Source: Brucella tritici (GTDB taxonomy: Bacteria; Pseudomonadota; Alphaproteobacteria; Rhizobiales; Rhizobiaceae). Taken from it: a stretch of DNA of 64,000 bases. The notes under the pieces are model-generated. The model had not been told where the DNA came from. It saw nothing but the letters and a program-made list of their open reading frames with translations, and made no database searches. A program made the translations under genes and the position numbers. How positions within the stretch are numbered: the stretch's first letter is position 1; each line of letters starts with the position of its first letter. Shown here one piece after another: positions 45,901 to 56,690 of this stretch. The DNA lies in contig NZ_WBWA01000010.1 of the NCBI RefSeq assembly GCF_008932295.1, forward strand, positions 78,457 through 142,456, given 5' to 3'.

Positions 45901-46439
45901 TGCTGCAATATCTGCCGGATGTCCCGCAGGATGGGCGTGAAACGCTGGCACGTGACTATCTCGATCGGATCGCCGCCGACTGGCCGGAAACGGAGCGCCA
46001 GATTGCCTGGCAAAGCGTGCGGACCATTCTGGACGACCCCACCTATGCACCGGTCTTTGCGGAAGGTTCGCGCGGGGAAGTCGTCATCATGGGCACAATC
46101 GAGCTTGGCGGGCGCGATCATGCGGTGTCCGGTCAGATCGACCGCATCAGCGTCGGGGAGGATCGCGTACTCATCGTCGATTACAAGACCAATCGACCGC
46201 CACCGAGAACCGTCGAAGCGGTTCCATTCGCCTATCGAGCACAGCTTGCGCTTTATCGCGAGTTGCTGGCTCCGCTCTATCCAGGACGGATTGTCGAAAC
46301 GGCGCTTTTGTTCACCGAAGGTCCGTTTTTGATGCCGTTGCCTGATGTGGTTCTGGACGAAGCGCTGCAGTCTCTGAAAGACTCTCAAGGAAAGGTGAGC
46401 AACCAGAACTTGACGGATGGCAGCAGACACGCCACATGA
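42897..46439 (+). CDS. addA: double-strand break repair helicase-nuclease AddA
   Basis: AddA is the UvrD-like helicase and nuclease subunit. The 1180-residue protein starts with GTG overlapping the addB stop (GTGA). Walker A is WVSANAGSGKTHVLTERVI, Walker B is HILVDEAQDTSPDQWQ, a Q-motif region follows with FAVGDEKQSIYSFQGA, RRLLYVGMTRAEDRLIICG is helicase motif VI, and the C-terminal nuclease has VLIVDYKTN. It is the penultimate gene of the divL-to-trxA rightward run. Confidence 0.96.
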   Translation: MKKAPIIPEETLRAQSNAANPAASVWVSANAGSGKTHVLTERVIRLLLEGTDPSKILCLTYTKAAAAVMQNRVFMRLSEWAVLPDIELAERLKSLEGRRPGDARLAAARRLFARALETPGGLKIQTIHAFCEAILHQFPLEANIAGHFEMMDDLMQAVLVGEARRQLLETAHGGGDIELAAAFADVLQASGEMGLQSLLDEAVSRRNGLQTYIAELGVAAHRSEALHRAFRFDPLTSEDDLVADLWPIPEFSDDALDLIMSIQKGASRAQDFALQLRRFEKVTSQRDREAVLRAAFLKSTGEPKSGSYVGSAAVKKLLPDFEEDFDAAAARVEQGLDRLKELRLVRLNLAALTLIDNLLQRYHDLKRQRGLLDFEDLITRTVALLARNGAGQWVQYKLDRGIDHILVDEAQDTSPDQWQVIRMLSEEFFSGLGQRNISRTLFAVGDEKQSIYSFQGAVPEDFAAQGRSVSLRAEDAELKFERVSLNFSFRSAPDVLQAVDEVFARPEANRGLAGATVHEAIRSDAPGEVEIWDMLTPEVVEEPDDWRVPVDHLAAPAVRLADQIAATIRHWLDRGEPIPGQNRRIMPRDIMVLVRKRDQFMPALSRALKNLSVPVAGADRLRLTSHIAIQDLMALGRFVLQPSDDLSLASVLKSPLFGWDDDQLFELAHPRGSGLTLFERLYQVSRSDAALAELHKTLSRWRNMADTMPVFEFYARILSADGARRKLLARLGPEAGDIIDEFQNYALSAERAGLPGLQAFLETLEAASPEIKRELDQGRNEVRIMTVHAAKGLEGAVVFLVDPGSAVWTGSRAPKLIPFDFSNDSPSVKGYLWQPNAGYQTGFTTAQIEKLKTRAEEEYRRLLYVGMTRAEDRLIICGYRGARESGETWHRLVEDALATKAETFAHPVLKVAARRYRNTPRGMVEIADQDRTEDHALPSLPLDYLRPIKPEIGLPRPLAPSGASALIEADEEPPLDTFSPVLGPANGTPAFALRRGTAIHMLLQYLPDVPQDGRETLARDYLDRIAADWPETERQIAWQSVRTILDDPTYAPVFAEGSRGEVVIMGTIELGGRDHAVSGQIDRISVGEDRVLIVDYKTNRPPPRTVEAVPFAYRAQLALYRELLAPLYPGRIVETALLFTEGPFLMPLPDVVLDEALQSLKDSQGKVSNQNLTDGSRHAT

Positions 46440-46517
46440 TATAGCGAATGAAGAGCGGATCGCGTTGTGAGTCTGAAGAGATGTCTGCCGTTCTTGGTGA
46501 GAAAAGAGGATAGCCCT

Positions 46518-46841
46518 ATGGCAACCGTTAAGGTCGATAACAGCAATTTTCAGTCGGACGTTCTTCAGTCGAGCGAGCCTGTTGTGGTGGATTTCTGGGC
46601 AGAATGGTGCGGTCCTTGCAAGATGATCGCTCCGGCTCTGGACGAAATCGCGACCGAAATGGCCGGTCAGGTCAAGATCGCCAAGGTCAATATCGACGAA
46701 AACCCTGAGCTGGCTGCCCAGTTCGGCGTGCGTTCGATCCCGACGCTTCTGATGTTCAAGGACGGCGAACTCGCCGCCAATATGGTTGGCGCCGCTCCGA
46801 AGAGCCGCCTTGCCGACTGGATCAAGGCTTCGGCTGCATAA
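46518..46841 (+). CDS. trxA: thioredoxin
   Basis: The 107-residue thioredoxin starts [15 protein letters not shown] (ATG 46518) and has the redox-active [14 protein letters not shown] motif and the cis-proline [12 protein letters not shown] longer frame to 46467 is not family-like. It follows addA by 78 bases and ends just before a strong terminator. It provides reducing power for ribonucleotide reductase and other enzymes. Confidence 0.97.
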
Positions 46842-46862
46842 GAACAGCATCATAAAAAATGC

Positions 46863-46891
46863 AAAACCCGGCCTTCGAGCCGGGTTTTTGT
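46863..46891. terminator. intrinsic terminator after trxA
   Basis: AAAACCCGGC and GCCGGGTTTTTG pair around CTTCGA and are followed by a T-rich run. Confidence 0.9.
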
Positions 46892-46894
46892 TTG

Positions 46895-46998
46895 GAGCAT
46901 TTCCAGCAAAAGTGTGAAGCGGTTTTTGCGCAGGATAATGCGACGAAATAAATACTTAGAGCGGTTCTAGCGACTCTGTTTTACTGGAACAGCTCTAG
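46895..46998. repeat. dispersed repeats between trxA and folC
   Basis: The first unit AGCATTTCCAGCAAAAGTG ... AGGATAATGCGACGAAAT is the same as the outer part of the element after coaA but without the nested palindrome. A second unit, from AGAGCGGTTCTAG to CTCTAGAA (about 46960-46998), follows at once; its ends are inverted. Confidence 0.78.
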
Positions 46999-47007
46999 AA
47001 TTTGCCG

Positions 47008-48336
47008 TTAGGCGGGTGGTGTGCCGTTCTCTCTCAAGACTTCACCCGCAAGGTAAAGCGAGCCGCCGATCAGGATGCGGGGCGGCGCTTCATCCGAGGG
47101 CCATGTGTCGCGCAGAAGTTTCAGCGCATTGGCAACCGAATGTACGGGTTCTGCGGACAGATTGGCTTTCTGGGCTGCAACCGCCAGCTCGTCATTGGGA
47201 ATGCCCGCATCGCTGGATGGAATGGGCACGGTGAAAACATGCCGCGCCATACCGGCAAAAGCCTCGAAATAGCCGACCGGGTCCTTGGTGTTGATCATGC
47301 CGGTGATGAGGAATAGCGGGCGTTCATTGCGCTCTTCCAGATCGCCAAGCGCCTCGGCGATGACTGCGCCTGCACCGGGATTATGGCCGCCATCAAGCCA
47401 GATTTCGGAGGCTGCCGGGGCCATATCCACGAGCGCACCATGGGTCAGCCGCTGCATACGTGCTGGCCAGTCCACCACCATCAACGCCTTTTCGACGGCT
47501 TTGTCGGTCAGGCTGAAGCCAGCCATCTGCACAGCCTCGATTGCCGCTGCGGCATTGGAAATCTGGTGGCGTCCGGGCAGGCGCGGCAATGGCAGGTCGA
47601 TCAGGCCGTCCTCGTTCTGGAACACCATGCGACCATGTTCCTCGAAAGCGAGGAAATCCTGCCCGTAGACCGAAACCGGACAGCCGAGCCGATCTGCAGT
47701 CGAAACGAGAACTTCCCGCGCCGCATCGAAGGGCTGGAAGCCGACGACGACCGGGCAGTCCTTCTTGATGATACCGGCCTTTTCGGCGGCAATCAGCTCC
47801 ACGCGGTCACCAAGATAGGCCTGATGATCGATGGAAACCGGCATGATGAGCGAGACGGTGGGATCGGTAATGACGTTGGTGGCGTCGAAACGCCCGCCGA
47901 GACCGACTTCCATGACGACGACATCCGCCGGATGCTCGGAAAAGAGCACGAAAGCCACAGCGGTCAGAATTTCAAAAACGGTGATGTGCTGGCCGTTATT
48001 GGCTGCCGCAACGCGCTCTATCGCGTCGGCCAGAACATCGTCGCTGACCAGTTTTCCGCCGCCGGGCGCTGCCAGGCGGTAGCGCTCGTGCCAGTTGACG
48101 AGGTGCGGCGAGGTATGGACGTGAACATCAAAGCCGCCAGCTTCCAGAAGCGCGCGGCAGAAAGCTGTCGCCGATCCCTTGCCGTTGGTTCCGGCAATAT
48201 GAATGACCGGCGGTAACTTCAGATGCGGATTGCCAAGCTTTTCCAGAAGACCGCGAATGCGGTCCAAGGAAAGATCGAAGCCCTTTGGATGCAACTGCAT
48301 AAGCCGCTCGATTGCGGCGGCGGCTTTTTCTGTCAC
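47008..48336 (-). CDS. folC: bifunctional folylpolyglutamate/dihydrofolate synthase
   Basis: FolC adds glutamate to dihydropteroate and to folates. The 442-residue protein contains VIHIAGTNGKGSATAFCRAL (ATP-binding loop), FEILTAVAFVLF, VGLGGRFDATNVI, and DGGHNPGAGAVI near the C-terminal half. It is read leftward, two bases after accD, the usual accD-folC order, with trpA further upstream. Confidence 0.96.
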   Translation of the reverse strand: MTEKAAAAIERLMQLHPKGFDLSLDRIRGLLEKLGNPHLKLPPVIHIAGTNGKGSATAFCRALLEAGGFDVHVHTSPHLVNWHERYRLAAPGGGKLVSDDVLADAIERVAAANNGQHITVFEILTAVAFVLFSEHPADVVVMEVGLGGRFDATNVITDPTVSLIMPVSIDHQAYLGDRVELIAAEKAGIIKKDCPVVVGFQPFDAAREVLVSTADRLGCPVSVYGQDFLAFEEHGRMVFQNEDGLIDLPLPRLPGRHQISNAAAAIEAVQMAGFSLTDKAVEKALMVVDWPARMQRLTHGALVDMAPAASEIWLDGGHNPGAGAVIAEALGDLEERNERPLFLITGMINTKDPVGYFEAFAGMARHVFTVPIPSSDAGIPNDELAVAAQKANLSAEPVHSVANALKLLRDTWPSDEAPPRILIGGSLYLAGEVLRENGTPPA

Positions 48337-48338
48337 GA

Positions 48339-49244
48339 TCAGGCTGCCTTGTCGGTTGCTTCCGTCTTTTTGTGTTCCGGAGCGTCGCTATTGCCGGGCT
48401 GCCTGGTCATGATCTTGAGAAGGCGCGCAATCGTGTCCTTTAGTTCCAGACGCGAGACGACCATGTCGACCATACCGTGTTCCATGAGATAGTCGGCACT
48501 CTGGAAGCCTTCCGGCAGCTTTTCACGGATCGTCTGCTCGATGACGCGGGGGCCAGCAAAGCCGATCAATGCGCCGGGTTCGGCAATATGGATATCGCCC
48601 AGCATGGCATAGGAAGCCGTTACGCCGCCCGTAGTCGGATTGGTAAGCACGACGATATAGGGCAGGCCTGCTTCTTTCAGCATTTCCACTGCAACTGTCG
48701 TGCGCGGGAGCTGCATGAGCGACAGGATGCCTTCCTGCATGCGTGCGCCCCCAGAGGCGGCAAACAGGACCAGCGGACGCTTCAGCTCTATGGCCTTTTC
48801 AAAGCCCTGGATGATCGCTTCGCCGGCACCCATGCCGAGCGAACCGCCCATGAAGCCGAAATCCTGGACGGTGGCGACAATCGGCAGGCCGTTAATGGTG
48901 CCGAGGCCGTTGACGATAGCGTCATCCATGCCCGTGCGGGTGCGATAATCCTTGAGACGGTCGATATATTTCTTCTCGTCGCGGAATTTCAGCGGATCGA
49001 CCGGCACTTTCGGTGCTTCAAGCGTGGTGTATTCACTATTGTCGAAGAAGAAACGCAGACGATCTTTCGCCTTGATGCGCATGTGATGACCCGAGGACGG
49101 GATCACAAACTGGTTGCTCTCAAGGTCCTTGTGAAACACCATTTCACCGGTCGACGGATCCTTGATCCAGAGGTTTTCCGGCATTTCACGACGGCCGAGC
49201 ATCGAATTGATCTTCGGACGGACGTAGTTGGTGATCCAGTTCAT
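48339..49244 (-). CDS. accD: acetyl-CoA carboxylase carboxyltransferase beta subunit, zinc-ribbon-less
   Basis: AccD with AccA transfers the carboxyl group from biotin to acetyl-CoA. The 301-residue protein has the carboxyltransferase core with [28 protein letters not shown] and [15 protein letters not shown]. The N-terminal domain, which in E. coli has a C4 zinc ribbon, is [19 protein letters not shown] here: all four cysteines are gone while the fold pattern remains. It is in the trp-accD-folC order common to alphaproteobacteria. Confidence 0.95.
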   Translation of the reverse strand: MNWITNYVRPKINSMLGRREMPENLWIKDPSTGEMVFHKDLESNQFVIPSSGHHMRIKAKDRLRFFFDNSEYTTLEAPKVPVDPLKFRDEKKYIDRLKDYRTRTGMDDAIVNGLGTINGLPIVATVQDFGFMGGSLGMGAGEAIIQGFEKAIELKRPLVLFAASGGARMQEGILSLMQLPRTTVAVEMLKEAGLPYIVVLTNPTTGGVTASYAMLGDIHIAEPGALIGFAGPRVIEQTIREKLPEGFQSADYLMEHGMVDMVVSRLELKDTIARLLKIMTRQPGNSDAPEHKKTEATDKAA

Positions 49245-49324
49245 GACGTTTGGTTCCGTTTCTTGTTCTTCGGCAAAGAGCTTCAGCCGCCTAGCACTTT
49301 TAGGATGCGCTCTAAATGGACGAT

Positions 49325-50164
49325 TTATTGGGCGGCTTCAAGGCGTGTGGCACGCACACTCTCCGCAAGGGCGTGGACAAGTCTGGTTGCAGCGGCGACA
49401 GGATCGCCCTTTGCCTTGCCGTTTTCGTCCAGTTCACCGGCAATCGCGTTGACAATCGCCGTGCCGACGACGACGCCATCGGCGTGGGTGGCGATGGCTG
49501 CTGCCTGCTCCGGCGTCTTGACGCCGAAACCGACACAGATCGGCAGATCGGTGCTCTTTTTGATGTGACGCACAGCTTCGCCGACCTTTGCCGTATCGGC
49601 AATGGCCGAACCGGTGATGCCGTTCATCGAGACGTAATAGACGAAGCCCGATGAATTATGCAGCACCTTCGGCAAGCGCTTGTCGTCCGTGGTCGGCGTG
49701 GTGAGGCGGATAAAATTGATGCCCGCCTTCATGGCCGGAATGCAGAGTTCGGCATCCATTTCGGAGGGAAGATCGACGACGATCAGCCCGTCCACGCCGG
49801 AAGCCTTGGCATCGGCCAGAAAGCGCTCCACGCCATAGATGTAGATCGGGTTGTAATAGCCCATCATGACGATCGGGGTGGTGTCGTCTTCCTTGCGGAA
49901 TTCTGCTGCCATGTGCAGCGTCTTGGCAAGCGTCTGACCGGCGTTGAGGGCGCGCAGGCCAGCGGCCTGAATGGCGGGTCCGTCTGCCATCGGATCGGAG
50001 AAGGGCATGCCCAGTTCGATCACGTCGGCACCGGCCTTTGGCAGGGCCTTCATCACCTTGAGCGAGGTTTCCAGATCGGGATCGCCACCCATGAAATAGG
50101 TAACGAGCGCCGGACGGCCCTCGGCCTTCAGTTCAGCGAATTTGGTGTCGATGCGAGTAGTCAT
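49325..50164 (-). CDS. trpA: tryptophan synthase alpha chain
   Basis: TrpA cleaves indole-3-glycerol phosphate to indole. Starting at [20 protein letters not shown] (ATG 50164) gives 279 residues. [11 protein letters not shown] carries the position of the first catalytic acid (usually Glu), [20 protein letters not shown] the catalytic Asp, and [15 protein letters not shown] the phosphate site. Its start overlaps the upstream small unknown gene by 4 bases. Confidence 0.97.
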   Translation of the reverse strand: MTTRIDTKFAELKAEGRPALVTYFMGGDPDLETSLKVMKALPKAGADVIELGMPFSDPMADGPAIQAAGLRALNAGQTLAKTLHMAAEFRKEDDTTPIVMMGYYNPIYIYGVERFLADAKASGVDGLIVVDLPSEMDAELCIPAMKAGINFIRLTTPTTDDKRLPKVLHNSSGFVYYVSMNGITGSAIADTAKVGEAVRHIKKSTDLPICVGFGVKTPEQAAAIATHADGVVVGTAIVNAIAGELDENGKAKGDPVAAATRLVHALAESVRATRLEAAQ

Positions 50165-50631
50165 ACCGTGCCCCGTGGCAAAGTGCGTGCCAGATAGTCG
50201 GCAACGGGCTTGCCCGCCATCGCCGTTTCCATCCATGCACGCCGTTCAAAGTCTATAATTCCCAGTTCCCACACGCAGGCCATCAGCAGTGGCTGTGCGG
50301 GCATGAATTCAATCTCGTCGCCGAGTTCCGACTGCCAGAGGATTTCCGTGGCGATGCCGCCTTCCAGCCACCAGTGCAGCAGCAGCCAGAGGCCCTCCTC
50401 GCCCTGATGAAGAATGGCGAAACCAACCCCCATATGTGGCAATGCGGTGAGCTTTTCAGCGGCGGTTTCGATCTGTCTGCGGGCGAGGCCGACAGCAGCC
50501 TCCGCGACAGGATTGGCCGGATCGGCTTCGATGATGTTGAGCTTGATCGTTGCCGGACCGCACGTCGTCAGGCCGTCGAACCATGCGGCGCGCGGCTTGT
50601 AGACGGAGATTTCGGCGACGTCATTACCCAT
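50161..50631 (-). CDS. uncharacterised protein between trpB and trpA
   Basis: A 156-residue protein starting [20 protein letters not shown] (ATG 50631, 1 base after the trpB stop) and overlapping trpA by 4 bases. It is rich in Trp and Leu ([20 protein letters not shown], then [18 protein letters not shown]), soluble, and without a recognised domain. Codon use and overlaps on both sides support a real gene. It would be translated with both tryptophan synthase subunits; a role in tryptophan synthesis is possible but unproven. Confidence 0.82.
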   Translation of the reverse strand: MGNDVAEISVYKPRAAWFDGLTTCGPATIKLNIIEADPANPVAEAAVGLARRQIETAAEKLTALPHMGVGFAILHQGEEGLWLLLHWWLEGGIATEILWQSELGDEIEFMPAQPLLMACVWELGIIDFERRAWMETAMAGKPVADYLARTLPRGTV

Positions 50632-50632
50632 A

Positions 50633-52535
<1,903 letters not shown>

Positions 52536-52590
52536 GGTTTTCCGTCGCATAAATCCGGGGGCTACTCAAGTTATTCCGTCTGTTCCGGAA

Positions 52591-53229
52591 CTATTCGGAG
52601 ACCGGATGGCCATCAAAACCCTGTGCGATCAGAAAATCATACGCCTCCATGACCTCGAGGGGAACTGCCTGTGCGATCTGATAGCCCCTGGCGGGATATT
52701 CCAGAATGCGTTGAAGATCGCCGGTCATCTCATTGATAAGCATTTTGATCGGATGATCTGCCGTCGGCTGGTCCTCGAAGGAAACGAGCGGCGCCGTGAT
52801 ACGGGCGCGCGCTTCCGGCCATTGCCGGGCCACGGTCGCCAGGACGCGGCGCTGCGTCTGCGGCTTGGTCACAAGGATGGCGCTGATTGCGCCGGGCGCA
52901 AGCCGTTCACGACTGAACCTTATGTTTTCGCCGATATTGGTTGCATTGGGTTCGACGGTAATCGCTTCTGCGGGTACGCCGCGTTTGATTGCGATTTCGG
53001 CAAAGGCTTCCGCTTCGCTTGTCTTGTAGAGCTTGTCCGTCCAGTGGCCGCTTTTGCCAGTGAACACCAGCCATGTCGCCATGCTGGCCAGAAACAGATC
53101 GGCTGCCCTCTCGGCAACGCGCGGATCGTAGCTGCCAAGCCCGATAATGACATCGGCGGTTTCCAGCGGATCATAGATGCAGTGATAATCCCACAGCACC
53201 TTGGCGGCGGTCAGTATGGATGCAGTCAT
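52591..53229 (-). CDS. YdcF/DUF218 family protein
   Basis: A 212-residue DUF218 protein, starting MTASILTAAKVLWDYHCIYD (ATG 53229). DVIIGLGSYDPRVAERAADL is the nucleotide-binding-like first motif, EPNATNIGENIRFSRE the second and ILVTKPQTQRRVLAT the third. Related proteins include SanA and YdcF, which bind nucleotide-sugar-like or SAM-like ligands; function is unsettled. There is no membrane anchor. The start overlaps the metallopeptidase gene by 4 bases. Confidence 0.87.
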   Translation of the reverse strand: MTASILTAAKVLWDYHCIYDPLETADVIIGLGSYDPRVAERAADLFLASMATWLVFTGKSGHWTDKLYKTSEAEAFAEIAIKRGVPAEAITVEPNATNIGENIRFSRERLAPGAISAILVTKPQTQRRVLATVARQWPEARARITAPLVSFEDQPTADHPIKMLINEMTGDLQRILEYPARGYQIAQAVPLEVMEAYDFLIAQGFDGHPVSE

Positions 53230-53987
53230 GTGAAGTCGATAGCCTGTAATGCGCTGCCATTGCGCTTCAGCCAAGCCTTGCAGCGCTCCGTATCGGGGCA
53301 AAGCTCATGGCAGAGTTTCCAGAATTTCGGCCCATGGTTCATCTCGATGAGATGGGCCACTTCATGGGCGACAAGATAGTTGATAATCGGGGCAGGAGCC
53401 ATGCCGATGCGCCAGGAGAAGGAAAGCACACCGTCGGAGGTGCAGGAACCCCAGCGGCTCTTCGTATCCTTGAAACGCACTGCCTTGGCCTTGCGGCCGA
53501 CAGTGGCGGTGTGTCGGATGACAAGCGCCTCGATCTCGCGCTTCACTTCGCGCTTGATGTGATCGGCGACGCGGCGCGGCAGATGTGCCGGGTCGCCATG
53601 GACCAGCAGAATATTGCCTTCAAGAAGCTGTGTTGTGCCGCGCCCGGGCTGATGCACGATCTTGTGTGGCACGCCGCGCAGGGGAATTTTGATACCGGCA
53701 CGCACGCCCGGCTGGTCGGGCAGTTTTGCGATGCGGCTTTCGATCCAGCCTTCGTGACGGTTGAGAAAGCTTAGCACTTCGCGCTCGGGAAGGCCGGGCG
53801 GGACCGTAATGCGCAGTCCCCTGCCACCTGCTTCGATACGCAGGGTCAGTCGTTTGGCACGCGGATTTTCGAAAACACGCAAGGGAAGTTCCCGTCCTGC
53901 GACCGCATGGATGCGTTCGCTGCGAACGGTTGTCGTCCCAGCGGATGCCCCTTTACCGCTGATTTGCCGAAGAAAGGATAAGCCCAT
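53226..53987 (-). CDS. YgjP-like (DUF45/M48) metallopeptidase
   Basis: A 253-residue protein of the YgjP/WLM-type metallopeptidase family. The zinc site is VAHEVAHLIEMNHGPKFW (H-E-x-x-H plus a downstream His), near residue 205, with KDTKSRWGSCTSDGVLSFSW just before it, a typical substrate-wall segment. No signal peptide is seen. Its target proteins are unknown. It is followed by the YdcF-like gene on the same strand with a 4-base overlap. Confidence 0.89.
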   Translation of the reverse strand: MGLSFLRQISGKGASAGTTTVRSERIHAVAGRELPLRVFENPRAKRLTLRIEAGGRGLRITVPPGLPEREVLSFLNRHEGWIESRIAKLPDQPGVRAGIKIPLRGVPHKIVHQPGRGTTQLLEGNILLVHGDPAHLPRRVADHIKREVKREIEALVIRHTATVGRKAKAVRFKDTKSRWGSCTSDGVLSFSWRIGMAPAPIINYLVAHEVAHLIEMNHGPKFWKLCHELCPDTERCKAWLKRNGSALQAIDFT

Positions 53988-54040
53988 CGCTTAAGAATAA
54001 GCGATTCGTTTAAAAAGCCAGAAAAAATTGCTATTTTGAC

Positions 54041-54071
54041 CGAAACGGCGCAGCCAAACCGCGCCGTTTCG
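54041..54071 (-). terminator. hairpin after the DUF2852 gene
   Basis: An 11-bp perfect stem (CGAAACGGCGC with GCGCCGTTTCG) with a 9-base loop lies just past the DUF2852 stop. The following reverse-strand bases are A/T-rich but lack a clean T-run. Confidence 0.6.
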
Positions 54072-54096
54072 AGAGATTTCAGGGTGTTATACCTTA

Positions 54097-54552
54097 TCAA
54101 AGATCGGTGATGTCGTCCTTGCCGCCTTTCGCGCGCGGGGCAGGCGTCTTCTTCGCGCTCGCACGGCGCTCAGCCATGAAACGGTCGAATTCTTCCTTGT
54201 CGCGAGCGCGGCGAAGTTCTGCGGCATAGGCCTCGAACTCGGCACGTGCTTCTTCAAGCTTGCGGCGTTCTTCGGCCAGTCGCTCCAGTTCGGCGCGGCG
54301 CCAGTCGTCAAAAGCCTCGTTGCCGGTGGTGCTACCGAAGTTGAAGCTTTCGCCCTTGCGGCAGTTGCGGAACGAGCCGAACATGGAATCGGTCTTCTCG
54401 TTCACGCCGCGCTTGAACCCTTCGAGGCGATCACCCCAGAGGATATAGGCGAGCATGGCAAGGCCAAGTGGCCAGAACAGGAAAAAGCCGAGCACCATCA
54501 GCGCAATCGTGGCTGGCGTCCATGCCGGGCGGATCAATGCAGTATTGGTCAT
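54097..54552 (-). CDS. DUF2852 membrane protein
   Basis: A 151-residue DUF2852 protein, starting MTNTALIRPAWTPATI (ATG 54552, GGAG six bases upstream). One membrane helix (about 15-37, LMVLGFFLFWPLGLAMLAYI) is followed by the conserved WGDRLEGFKRGV and a charged coiled-coil region (about 80-125) rich in Glu, Arg and Ala. The C-terminus is Lys-rich. Function is unknown; it is typical of Rhizobiales. Confidence 0.87.
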   Translation of the reverse strand: MTNTALIRPAWTPATIALMVLGFFLFWPLGLAMLAYILWGDRLEGFKRGVNEKTDSMFGSFRNCRKGESFNFGSTTGNEAFDDWRRAELERLAEERRKLEEARAEFEAYAAELRRARDKEEFDRFMAERRASAKKTPAPRAKGGKDDITDL

Positions 54553-54746
54553 GGTCTGCTCCGTCGAAAAGCGCATGCCATTCACCCGTTCGACATCGTC
54601 CGGCAACATGCGCAAAACCAAGGCCTGCCAGCCCGCCCTGTGCGGGCATTTTGTTCTGGCGGCTTGACTTCGACGTGGTGAAAAGATTGCGACTTTTCAA
54701 GAATGCAACCTGCGGATTCAGACCGTGTTTCCGCTAACCAATGCGA

Positions 54747-55898
54747 TTATCTCGAAATTTTTTTACGAAAATGTTCGAGAAAAGTGACGGCAAGCCCGGC
54801 GATCAGCGCCCAGAAGGCGGAGCCGACCCCGAAAAATGCCATGCCGGAGGCCGTCACGGCAAAGGTTATGGTCGCTGCAAGGCGCTCATGCTCGTCCTTC
54901 AGCGCCAATGACATGGCGTTGATGAACGGACCGGTCAGGGCAAGCCCGGCAACAAGGGCGATGAGCGTTACCGGCAATACGGCAAAGATCGCGACCAATG
55001 ATGCCCCGAAGAGGGCGAACACCACATAGATCGCGGCGTAGACCGGGCCGGTAAGCCAGCGTTTGGTGTGGTCTGGATGTGCGTCGGGATTGGTGCAGAG
55101 TGCTGCCGAGATAGCGGCCAGATTGGTGGTGGAAGCGCCAAAAGGAGCCGTCAGCAGTGAAAAGAGGCCGGTTACGCGCAAGCAGGCGCTGGTTGGCGGC
55201 TCATAGCCTGAAGCACGCAGCACGGCAAAGCCCGGCAGGTTCTGCGAGGCCATGGTTACCAGATAGAGCGGGATCGCGATGCCGATCATCGCGCCCATGT
55301 GAAACTCTGGCCAGATGAGGGTGAGCGTGGAGATTTCAGGCGCGGGCAGGGCAGGTGAGCGCCCTGTGAGCAGCGCAAAGATCATTCCGATCACCAGAAC
55401 GGCAATGACGGCGAGCGACGGGTTGAACAGGCGGATGATGAAGAATAGCGCCACCAGCGGCAGGACGAAAACCGGGTCGCCGGGCACTGTCTTGGCAGCG
55501 GCAATGACGAAACTCAGCAGCACACCTGCCAGCATACCAGACGCGACGGAGGCTGGAATACGGGAAACGAGTACCGACAATTGACGGATCAGCCCGGTGG
55601 CGACCAGTGCGAGTGCTGTTACGATGAATGCGCCCACCGCTTCCGGCATGGTGAAACCGGCACTGGCGCCGATCAGCGCCAGCCCCGGTGTGGACCAGGC
55701 CGCGATGATCGGCATCTTGTAGCGGATGCTGAGCCAGGCGGATGAGGCGGCAATCGCTAGGCAGATCGCCGTCACCCAGCTTGCGGTTTCGGCCTGTGTG
55801 GCGCCCAGCACCTGCGCTGCGGCGATGATGAGTGCCAGCGTGCCGCCGAAACCGACAATGGCCGCAACCGCCGAGGAAGCGAAAACCGAAAACCGCAT
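54747..55898 (-). CDS. benE: BenE-family benzoate/H+ symporter
   Basis: A 383-residue polytopic inner-membrane protein of about 11-12 helices. The family segments AAWSTPGLALIGASAG, PEFHMGAMIGIAIPLYLVTM and APFGASTTNLAAISAALCTN match BenE (2.A.46). No benzoate degradation genes are nearby, so the substrate is uncertain; members of the family include other aromatic or purine-like carriers. The 3' end is close to a region with no gene. The second hydrolase lies immediately upstream. Confidence 0.9.
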   Translation of the reverse strand: MRFSVFASSAVAAIVGFGGTLALIIAAAQVLGATQAETASWVTAICLAIAASSAWLSIRYKMPIIAAWSTPGLALIGASAGFTMPEAVGAFIVTALALVATGLIRQLSVLVSRIPASVASGMLAGVLLSFVIAAAKTVPGDPVFVLPLVALFFIIRLFNPSLAVIAVLVIGMIFALLTGRSPALPAPEISTLTLIWPEFHMGAMIGIAIPLYLVTMASQNLPGFAVLRASGYEPPTSACLRVTGLFSLLTAPFGASTTNLAAISAALCTNPDAHPDHTKRWLTGPVYAAIYVVFALFGASLVAIFAVLPVTLIALVAGLALTGPFINAMSLALKDEHERLAATITFAVTASGMAFFGVGSAFWALIAGLAVTFLEHFRKKISR

Positions 55899-55910
55899 GA
55901 CTGTACTCCG

Positions 55911-56690
55911 TTACGATTTTTCGCCGATGCGTTCTGCCAGACCGGATACGGTGCGGGTCAGAAGATCGAGATCTTGCGGTCGCGACAGGCGATGATCGCC
56001 GTCACGCACCAGCGTCAGGGTCACGTCATCGACGGGCAGGTGTTCCACTAGCGTCAGCGCATGCCTGTAAGGAACATCGGGGTCCTGCATGCCCTGCAGG
56101 ATATGAATCGGACAGCCGGTCTCGATGATACCCTTGAGAATCAGATTCTTCCGTCCGTCCTCAATCAGCGCGCGGGTATAGACATAAGGATTGGGCGAAT
56201 ATTCGGAGGGTTCTTCGAAATAGCCCTTTTCCTGAAGGTCGTTTTTCTGCGCATCGGAGAGCGAGGGCTCCACAAGTACAGCCGTAAAATCCGGAGCAGG
56301 CGCGATCAGCACGATCCCGGCAGGCGGGTTCCCTTCCTTCTTCAGCTCCTGCGCCATGCGCAGCGCAATCCAGCCGCCCATGGAGGAACCGACCAGAATC
56401 TGCGGTCCTTTGACATATTTGCGATAAACGGCGAGGCTTTCGTTCAGCCAGCGCGAGATGGTGCCTTGATTGAAATCGCCACCGGATTCGCCGTGGCCCG
56501 AATAATCGAGCCTGAGTGCGCTGTGTCCGGTCTCAGCCGCCCATTCGTCGAGAACCACGGCCTTGGTGCCCATCATGTCGGAACGATAGCCGCCGAGCCA
56601 GACCACACCCGGGGACTTGCTTCCGGCTCTGTAACGCAGGGCGATTTTCGCTCCGTCCACGTCGATGAATTCCGGCCCCGCAACACTCAT
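55911..56690 (-). CDS. alpha/beta hydrolase (carboxylesterase-like)
   Basis: A 259-residue alpha/beta hydrolase starting MSVAGPEFIDVDGAKIALRY (ATG 56690, GAGGAG seven bases upstream). VWLGGYRSDMMGTKA replaces the HG oxyanion segment, LRLDYSGHGESGG follows, the nucleophile elbow is VGSSMGGWIALRMAQ, with the PDVP acid and DGDHRLSRP His. It resembles the palmitoyl-protein thioesterase/ABHD10 type. Function is unknown. benE is downstream by 12 bases and may be co-transcribed. Confidence 0.86.
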   Translation of the reverse strand: MSVAGPEFIDVDGAKIALRYRAGSKSPGVVWLGGYRSDMMGTKAVVLDEWAAETGHSALRLDYSGHGESGGDFNQGTISRWLNESLAVYRKYVKGPQILVGSSMGGWIALRMAQELKKEGNPPAGIVLIAPAPDFTAVLVEPSLSDAQKNDLQEKGYFEEPSEYSPNPYVYTRALIEDGRKNLILKGIIETGCPIHILQGMQDPDVPYRHALTLVEHLPVDDVTLTLVRDGDHRLSRPQDLDLLTRTVSGLAERIGEKS

